Source: Carposina sasakii (taxonomy: Eukaryota > Arthropoda > Insecta > Lepidoptera > Carposinidae). From it: DNA of 64,000 nucleotides. The stretch is taken from positions 9,382,495 through 9,446,494 of the forward strand of contig CP053150.1 in assembly GCA_014607495.2 (NCBI GenBank), in the 5' to 3' direction. This document shows, one piece after another, positions 58,240 to 64,000 of this stretch. The notes under the pieces are model-generated. The model was not told where the DNA came from. It saw only the letters and a program-made list of their open reading frames with translations, and ran no database searches. The first letter of the stretch is position 1, and each line of letters opens with the position of its first letter. The position numbers and the translations under genes are program-made.

Positions 58240-59943
58240 CTGAATTTACTACATACATATAGGTAGTTAGTTTTTATTTTATTTTAGACTGGTTGTTATA
58301 CTTTATACATATTATGTTATCTTAATATTATGTCACAATAAAGTTGATCTGCCTACTTTCGATGCCTATTTTCGATGTAAGAACCTTAGAGCAATATTAT
58401 ATTCATATTTTTGCGAGTATTTTAGCGTTGTTAGAGATTTAGGAAAAAAAAAACGTAACGGCCGTCTTGGGACCCCAATTTAATAATTAGGCCAATATAT
58501 TTTAGGCTCTTATAAATACAGATTTTTTATGAGATTATGATACCTTGCATCAATATACGTACTTGGTGAGTATGGACTGTGTTTTTTTTTGTAAATAAAT
58601 GTTTATGTTACCCGTATAATTACGAATAAAATGCTTACGACGATGATGTCGCGAAATTAGAAAATGTCAGGCGAAAGTTTTAACCGCAGACATCATCACG
58701 ACTAATGTTTAATGTTATCAACTCATGCTCGTTACTTAGGATAATGTGGGCAAAGTTGTAAGTGTAAGTAATAAACATAAAAATTATACGACATAAGGCT
58801 CATGTAGGTATATCATGCCTTTAATACAAAATAGAAGTGAGAGAAGGCAACCTAAAAAAGCTATTTAGGCATATTAATTCGTAGCTAATTTATAAAGCAT
58901 AGGTGGATTTTGCATGGAAACACGTGTCCCGTAGACGAATTTTTTTATACATTCTTACTGTGAATGGAGATTCCAGCACAGTACGCACCTACATAATAGG
59001 TAGGTATATAATCAAATCTGCCCTTTGTGCCTCTACTAAAAAAAAACCTAAATTCGCTTTTGCTAAGTATGTAAGTCTGTAATAAGCTATGGATAAGATA
59101 AAACTACATAAGTAATAACTGATAGTATCTACATACCTATTGTATAAAACTTTGACAACAATGAAACCTTCGCATTACGGACCTCATATTCGTCCATAAC
59201 TACACGTAGGTCTACTCGTAACTCAATGTCGAACAAAACATATTAATTAACAAACTTATTACTACAAGGTCTACAAGCAGTACATACCTTATTACATATT
59301 TTCCCCACTAAACCATGAAATATTATCAAAGTTCCAAAACTCTCAAATTGTTACGGAACCCAAAAGTTTTCGCCAAGTTCCTGTAAATTTCCCTTTGCAC
59401 ACAAGTTCGGTGTACAGTACCACTTAATCTGATCTAATTGTGTGTTTTACCAATCAAAAGTATCGGGAAAAAGTTTGTAACTTACAACTTATTGTGGGTG
59501 AAACCTTGACTTCTTATTAAAGGTTAAGCACAACTTGTTTTGATAAAAAAAAACTGTAAGTATAATTTCAAGTAAGTAAACGTTTTTATAGTCCAATATT
59601 TCCATCCAACAATTTTGAACAAACTCAACTAAAACTTATACGTTACAGTTTGCTTTAGTTTTCATTTGATAGGAGCACGATTCGTATTGCACGTCGTGGT
59701 ACGAATTTCACGGGGTGGAGTGACGTCACACGTGCGTCGCTAAGGGCGGCTGGGCGGCTGGCGCGCCCGCCCTCACAGGGTGGGCTAAGGCTACAGTTCC
59801 TATATGTTTCGCTTGCTGACTTTTGTAAGAAATATTGTTTTCTTTAAAAACTACATTCTTTTATTTTGTAGCCGCCCTAAACTATTTATATGCTCAATCA
59901 TATTTTTTTACATTAGTAGTAATAACTATAATTTAAAACGTAG
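58240..59943. other. No gene recognised; GC-rich patch
   Basis: AT-rich. Positions about 59690-59775 are GC-rich and contain the palindrome TGACGTCA, a CREB/ATF-type site, near 59721. No initiator or coding exon is evident. Confidence 0.4.
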
Positions 59944-59977
59944 GTATACACATATGTGGTCCTATGGTACCCTTGGT

Positions 59978-60031
59978 GGTCTGCCTATCCCGTAAGGGAT
60001 AAAGGCGTGATTATATGTATGTATGTATATG
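59978..60031 (+). mobile_element. RTE-type LINE 3' tail
   Basis: 'ggtctgcctatcccgtaagg' then 'gcgtgattatatgtatgtat' is the coding end and tetranucleotide tail seen at 62594 and 62770. It is followed immediately by the TIR element at 60033. Confidence 0.6.
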
Positions 60032-60032
60032 T

Positions 60033-60735
60033 CGTGGCCATATTGTAAAATTGATCATTTCATGAAATGGTCGAGCATTTCATGAAGTGGACCATTTATA
60101 TGCCAATTCAATTTGACCGCTAAATGTCTACATTTCACGATTTTGTCATCCACTTTGGCCAATGTATTAAGGGTGTCCATAAAATCCGAATGTTAAGAGC
60201 TTATATAAATAATTTACCGTACACCTTACCATAGGTAATGGTATGATTTTTTTTTTTGCTATTATTTATGTGATATTTTACAATATAATATTAAAAACTA
60301 AAAGACTTTACAAAAGCGATTCGCATTGCACATCGCCGGACGCTGCCTGGGCACGCTCGCTCCGCTCGCTCGTTGTCATTTTAACACCTAACACACGTAA
60401 TTAGGTTTTGGTTAACTATTTATAAACCACCATGCTAATATCAATCAATATAAACACATATCCGTGAACTTCTTCTATACACACTCTCTTTATGTTTTAT
60501 AACCTAAAAAGAAAAATCCGCCATCTTCACCATAAATAAAATGCGCGCAGCGCCTCTATGATTCATGTAACTATTTTACGATATGATCAATAATCTTGAC
60601 CACTTCATGTGGTCGGGCGTTTAGTTGCCCATATCCTATGCCCAAACCATATCATGATGTGGCCAAGACAGGAACTTTTCATAAAGGACCATTTCATGAA
60701 ATGTGACCATTATGAAATGTATTCTGTATGGCCAC
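60033..60735. mobile_element. TIR element with 'cgtggccata' ends
   Basis: 'cgtggccatattgtaaaa' at the left and 'tatggccac' preceded by 'gaaatgtattctg' at the right are inverted. Subterminal palindromes 'catttcatgaaatg' occur near both ends. About 700 bp, no coding potential. The interior has a GC-rich spot around 60330-60375. Confidence 0.6.
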
Positions 60736-60747
60736 GTATACACATAT

Positions 60748-61227
60748 ACCTATGATTTAGCTGGTGGAAAATAAGTTTCGATGCCTTCCACCATATTAAT
60801 TTACCTACGTACTTTCGTTTGGCTTTGTTTCCCGTTTTTTTCAACTGAAATACTGTTTCTATATAGGTAATTCTAATACGAGTATCTAAGATGTTTTTGT
60901 TCAAAACCTTTCAATGTTCAATAGCACGAAAAAGTTTCAATAAGTCCTTCAAAAAAGATACGCGCAAAATAAAAATTTAAGGTCACAAAATTAAAAACAA
61001 AATTACATTCCAAGCAACCTTTTTCTATATAAAGAAATAATGAAAAGCTTGTAAAAACGCAATATTCTTGTATTGTACAGTAGCGGGAAGATTTTGAACT
61101 CTAATGCTAAGGGCACAAGACTTGTTGCTAACGACCTGCCACAAAGTTGATACGACTTGTTTGGTGACATTATTACATTTATACAAGCTGTTGTGCTCAG
61201 CAAAGTTTAATTTCTTATGGGACTCGT
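60748..61227. other. No gene recognised
   Basis: AT-rich; two minus-strand open frames without support. Confidence 0.4.
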
Positions 61228-61294
61228 GATAAATAACAAAATTACCTTAATTATATGTAGCTATCTCTCTCTGTATTGCTAACAGTTTAAATAC
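61228..61294. repeat. 67-bp direct repeat, left copy
   Basis: Runs from 'gataaataacaaaattacct' to 'attgctaacagtttaaatac'. The copy at 61688-61754 differs at one base. Both are followed by a looser match ('tttccaaatg', 'cggaaggtt'), so the duplication was longer than 67 bp. Confidence 0.85.
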
Positions 61295-61433
61295 TGTTTC
61301 CAAATGCAACAAACGGAAGGTTATTTCATTTATAATCTATTTTTCTTAACTTTATCTATAGTAGAAAGTCTTCACATGCTACAGCTTTATATCAAACTGA
61401 ATCAGATACTACTTCGGACATCATAATTTATAG

Positions 61434-61670
61434 TGTCCTCAAACCTGCCATGCACATTATGATATCAGTATAACCCCGCTCCATCTGGCAAACGAGAACT
61501 GGCGAAACCCTATAGTGGTTACAGCTGAGGAGCGCAAGGATGGAAAAGGCAAGGCGCTACACGGCAGGAGGCCCTCAATGCTAGCCTCCGTGTCCTGGCT
61601 ATGGCGAAGGTTTTGTCTGTGCGATTATGGACTCAAGAACGCGTATCCTAAGAATTTAAGAAGACGTTAA
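61434..61670 (+). pseudogene. Unexplained coding-like frame between direct repeats
   Basis: Open for 79 codons to TAA at 61668 with no ATG near its start. The middle reads 'NWRNPIVVTAEERKDGKGKA' and 'LHGRRPSMLASVSWLWRRF', a basic, non-AT-biased composition unlike neighbouring frames, at higher GC than its surroundings. No family is recognised. It lies wholly between the two 67-bp repeats. It could be a fragment of a processed transcript or of a transposon. Confidence 0.25.
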
Positions 61671-61687
61671 GAATTTATTATCCAATA

Positions 61688-61754
61688 GATAAATAATAAA
61701 ATTACCTTAATTATATGTAGCTATCTCTCTCTGTATTGCTAACAGTTTAAATAC
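61688..61754. repeat. 67-bp direct repeat, right copy
   Basis: 66 of 67 bases identical to 61228-61294, 460 bp away. High identity suggests a recent local duplication. Confidence 0.85.
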
Positions 61755-61919
61755 ATTTTGAAATGAATCAGTTTCCAAATGTTCCAAAGTTCGAAAAGTA
61801 GCGGAAGGTTCACTTATTGTACACACGTGGGACCTCAAACTATGTACAATAAGAATAAAATTAATAAAAATAAAATAACTTAAGTGTAACAATAGGTGGT
61901 ATGTATTTCTGATCATTCT

Positions 61920-62647
61920 CGAAAGCTTATTACGATGGATGAAGATGAATGTAAGTAAGACGAAAGTGATGGTTTTTGAAAAGGATGAGGTAATGGCGGA
62001 TTGCAAAATAATGATTGGCGAAGAAAGATTGGAGCAAGTGACAGAGTTTGTGTATCTGGGGACTTTGTTTACAAGGTAAGCATGACAAAAATATTGTAAG
62101 AAGAGTGAATGCAGGGAATCGGGCGAATGGGGTATTTAATTCTTTTATGAGTAGCCAGAAAGTGTCGCAAACGCCACGTCTGGCTGTTCATAGAGGTGTT
62201 TTGGTGCCGACTCTTATGTATGGTAGTGAAAGTTGGGTATGGCAGAAACCAAAACACTAAAGTCAAGTGAATGCGGTGGAAATGAGAGCATCGAGAAGTA
62301 TGTGTGGAGTCACTTTGAAAGATAGAATAAGAAATGAGGTTATCAGAAAGAAGTGTGGTATAAATGAGGACGTTGTGGCGAAGATTGAGAAAGGTAAGTT
62401 GAGATGGTTTGGGCATGTGGAGAGGATAGATGAAAGTAGATTGACAAAGAAAGTGTACAACGGAAGAGTGGATGGAAGGGTTAGAAAGGGAAGACCTCAC
62501 CGGACTTTCACCGATCACATTGGTGAAATTCTAGAGAAAGGTCAGGTCAAGAGTACCCTAAACCGACGAACGTGCATGTCAAGAGTACCCAAATGGAGAA
62601 TCTCTGCCTACCGAGGCGTGATTTTTATGTATGTATATATTATGTAA
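61920..62647 (+). pseudogene. RTE-type LINE, 3' end of ORF2 (broken)
   Basis: The frame from about 61936 gives 'MKMNVSKTKVMVF' and 'LEQVTEFVYLGTLFT', the end of the reverse-transcriptase domain and the conserved YLG region of RTE/CR1-like elements. At about 62077 the frame shifts and continues as 'KHDKNIVRRVNAGNRANGVF' and 'GVLVPTLMYGSESW'. A TAA at 62258 interrupts it, then 'AVEMRASRSMCGVTLKDRIR' and 'KGKLRWFGHVERIDESRLTK' follow. These are hallmark C-terminal motifs of such LINEs. It ends with a shortened 'ISAYRGV' and the 'gcgtgatttttatgtatgta' tail. Dead and 5'-truncated. The longest open frame here (62518-62069, minus) is its shadow. Confidence 0.85.
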
Positions 62648-62870
62648 GTGGGTGAGTGATTTGAAAACTGTGAACTATTTGTGCATGTCTAAGAATACTC
62701 ATGAACTTAGCTAGATTGAAGCGAAAGAGGTGTGTCAGGATCGTAGCAAATGGAGATCCGTGATCTCTGCCTACCCCTCCGGGAAAGAGGCGTGATTTTT
62801 ATGTATGTATATATTATGTAAAAAGTGGGTGAGTGATTTGAGAACTGTGAACTATTTGTGGAGAAACCGC
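62648..62870 (+). mobile_element. Second RTE-type LINE 3' end in tandem
   Basis: After the first tail, 'gtgcatgtctaagaatactc' begins another copy of the LINE end, coding for the 'CQDRSKWRSVISAYPSGKE' C-terminus, then the same 'gcgtgatttttatgtatgta' tail. The stretch 'agtgggtgagtgatttga' to 'actgtgaactatttgtg' follows both tails almost identically. So two 3' ends with the same downstream sequence are arranged head to tail. Confidence 0.75.
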
Positions 62871-63144
62871 CGAGCAGCAAAGAAGCGTTTACATCTAGTT
62901 ATACTTAACGACACGTTACGTCACGTCACCCTCCTCATACTTGGCAGTTCTTGATGATAAATGTGCGGAAAGTCGTGCATTCGTGCATTGTATCTTGCAT
63001 TGTTTGGACTTATAGTCACAGGAATGCCTTTGGTTGGAACAAATAGCTCAAATAACTGGACCCTAGAGTTGGCATAGATAGCATTCAGCCACAGACCTAC
63101 TCTTGAAACACAATCTAAACTATGTAAATCAAATTTCTTGGTGC
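62871..63144. other. No gene recognised
   Basis: No coding-like frame; the minus-strand open frame at 63193-62921 runs into the next repeat. Confidence 0.4.
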
Positions 63145-63382
63145 CTATACTAGCTGTTGTTCGCGTGGACTGCAGAAAAAAACTAAATGTCAAAATTATC
63201 CGGGATAAAAATATTTACCCGTAATAAAAGTAGCCTATGTGTTTAACCCTGGATTAACACATAGGCTACTTTTATCTCAGTTAGCTCCACTCTCAATTTT
63301 ATTAAAATCACTCCAGCCGTTTAGACGTGAAGAAGTAACCAACATACACACTCAAACTTTCGCCTTTATAATATTAGTGTGA
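63145..63382 (+). repeat. 'gtggacgcc' type repeat, rearranged copy
   Basis: 'tgttcgcgtggactgcag', 'aattatccgggataaaaata', 'aaaagtagcctatgtgttta', then its own inverted partner 'ttaacacataggctactttt', then 'atcactccagccgtttagac' and 'cgcctttataatattagtgt'. The 'tagcctatgtgtt' block is present twice as an inverted pair, which other copies do not show. Confidence 0.65.
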
Positions 63383-63412
63383 TAAATAAACTAAGTACAT
63401 ATATAGCAATAT

Positions 63413-63558
63413 GGTCGATTCCGGCAGTCACACTTAATCCTAAACGTAAATTTAGTCCTACCTGTCCTTTTCTCTCTCGGCCATTTATGTTAAGAACGGA
63501 GAGAGATAGACCTGACTAAGATTAGGTTTACGTTTAAGTGTGACTGCCGGAATCGACC
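63413..63558. mobile_element. Foldback MITE, 146 bp
   Basis: Left 'ggtcgattccggcagtcaca' plus 'cttaa' pairs with right 'ttaagtgtgactgccggaat' plus 'cgacc'. Inner arms 'cctaaacgtaaatttagtcc' and 'gactaagattaggtttacgt' also pair. Confidence 0.75.
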
Positions 63559-63844
63559 CTAATGTGTAGGTTAGGTGTAAAGGTAAGTAAGTGTACAGTC
63601 TACTGGAAGTCTGGGATAATGGCTGATAGAGTTAAGTTGAAAAAAGAATACAGAAGTAAATGAAAGCAGAACAGGAAGAAGTGTAGATATATTTTTTGCT
63701 TTAATCAAGTCATATGTATTTGTAATTTAATATTGGTTAATAGAGTCCGCTCCTATAGTATTTGTCTGAATTTCGGTTTCGGGGAACGGTTGACAACATT
63801 ATTATTCTCGAATATTAAATATGCTGATGCGGAGTTTTACTAGA
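63559..63844. other. No gene recognised
   Basis: AT-rich, nothing recognised. Confidence 0.45.
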
Positions 63845-64000
63845 TATACATGAGCTGCATCTCTTTCCGTGCATGTCGTAAGAGTCGACTAAAGAACTCA
63901 AGAGAGGTTCCTCAGGCGATAAGCTAGCAACTTATCACTGAGCATTAACATCTAAACCCGCTATGCTAAGCGTGGCTGTAAGGATCTCCTTCACAATCTT
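63845..64000 (+). repeat. 'tgcatctc' dispersed repeat, copy 3 (cut by window end)
   Basis: 'agctgcatctctttccgtgc', 'atgtcgtaagagtcgactaa', 'cctcaggcgataagctagca', 'tatgctaagcgtggctgtaa'. The best-preserved copy here; its 3' part is outside the window. Confidence 0.7.

Noticed and set aside
62069..62518. Longest open frame in the window (149 codons, minus strand)
   Set aside because: It is antisense to the RTE-type LINE, whose sense frames carry recognisable reverse-transcriptase C-terminal motifs.
1..64000. CRISPR array, bacterial operon or phage
   Set aside because: No regularly spaced short repeats, no ribosome-binding sites ahead of tandem genes, and the repeat content is that of an insect nuclear genome.

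Overview
This is AT-rich eukaryotic DNA, almost certainly from a moth or butterfly (Lepidoptera). The evidence is its dispersed repeats. Several copies share a 'gtggacgcccgcgac...gtccgcgtgga' core followed by a 'cgggataaaaagtagccta' block. Others are RTE-type LINE ends reading 'gatctctgcctacccctcc...gcgtgattttatgtatgtat', 'tttttgaagtcggttaaaaa' ends, 'gtccactgctggatataggcctcc' fragments, and tRNA-derived SINEs. There is no bacterial gene organisation, no operon, no rRNA and no CRISPR array. No protein-coding gene of recognisable family was found apart from retrotransposon remains. The window reads as an intergenic or intronic mosaic of transposon debris, with a few short stretches that look like real or decayed exons.

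Layout. 0-5.4 kb: LINE-end scraps, a tRNA-Lys-type primer-binding-site remnant on the minus strand, and otherwise featureless DNA. 5.4-14.9 kb: small palindromic elements, a composite repeat with 'gaagtcggtt' ends, a tRNA-like SINE, a foldback element split by about 1.34 kb, and a 1.02 kb terminal-inverted-repeat (TIR) element with 12-bp flanking direct repeats. 14.9-30 kb: mostly featureless, with a second SINE of the same family, one copy of the 'gtggacgcc' repeat, a 149-bp foldback and an approximately 290-bp-spaced direct repeat. 30-33 kb: two 'gtggacgcc' repeats, a small palindrome and a LINE C-terminal/tail remnant. 36.0-36.9 kb: a candidate two-exon gene for a 39-residue peptide. 39-43 kb: a dense run of repeats and foldbacks. 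43.3-46.7 kb: the most coding-like part of the window, with a 114-codon reading frame broken by one TAG and a candidate two-exon orphan gene. 49.4-50.1 kb: two 'gtggacgcc' repeats in inverted orientation. 51.9 kb: a candidate terminal exon with a membrane segment. 52.6 kb: a SINE on the minus strand. 53.7-54.8 kb: four different foldback elements in a row. 58-64 kb: more foldbacks, a LINE tail joined to a TIR element between 12-bp direct repeats, a 67-bp direct repeat flanking an unexplained reading frame, and the 3' end of an RTE-type LINE with a second 3' end placed after it.

The parts do not form a pathway. The strongest statements concern repeat structure, which can be read directly. The candidate exons rest on splice signals, phase agreement and amino-acid composition only, and need transcript or conservation evidence.
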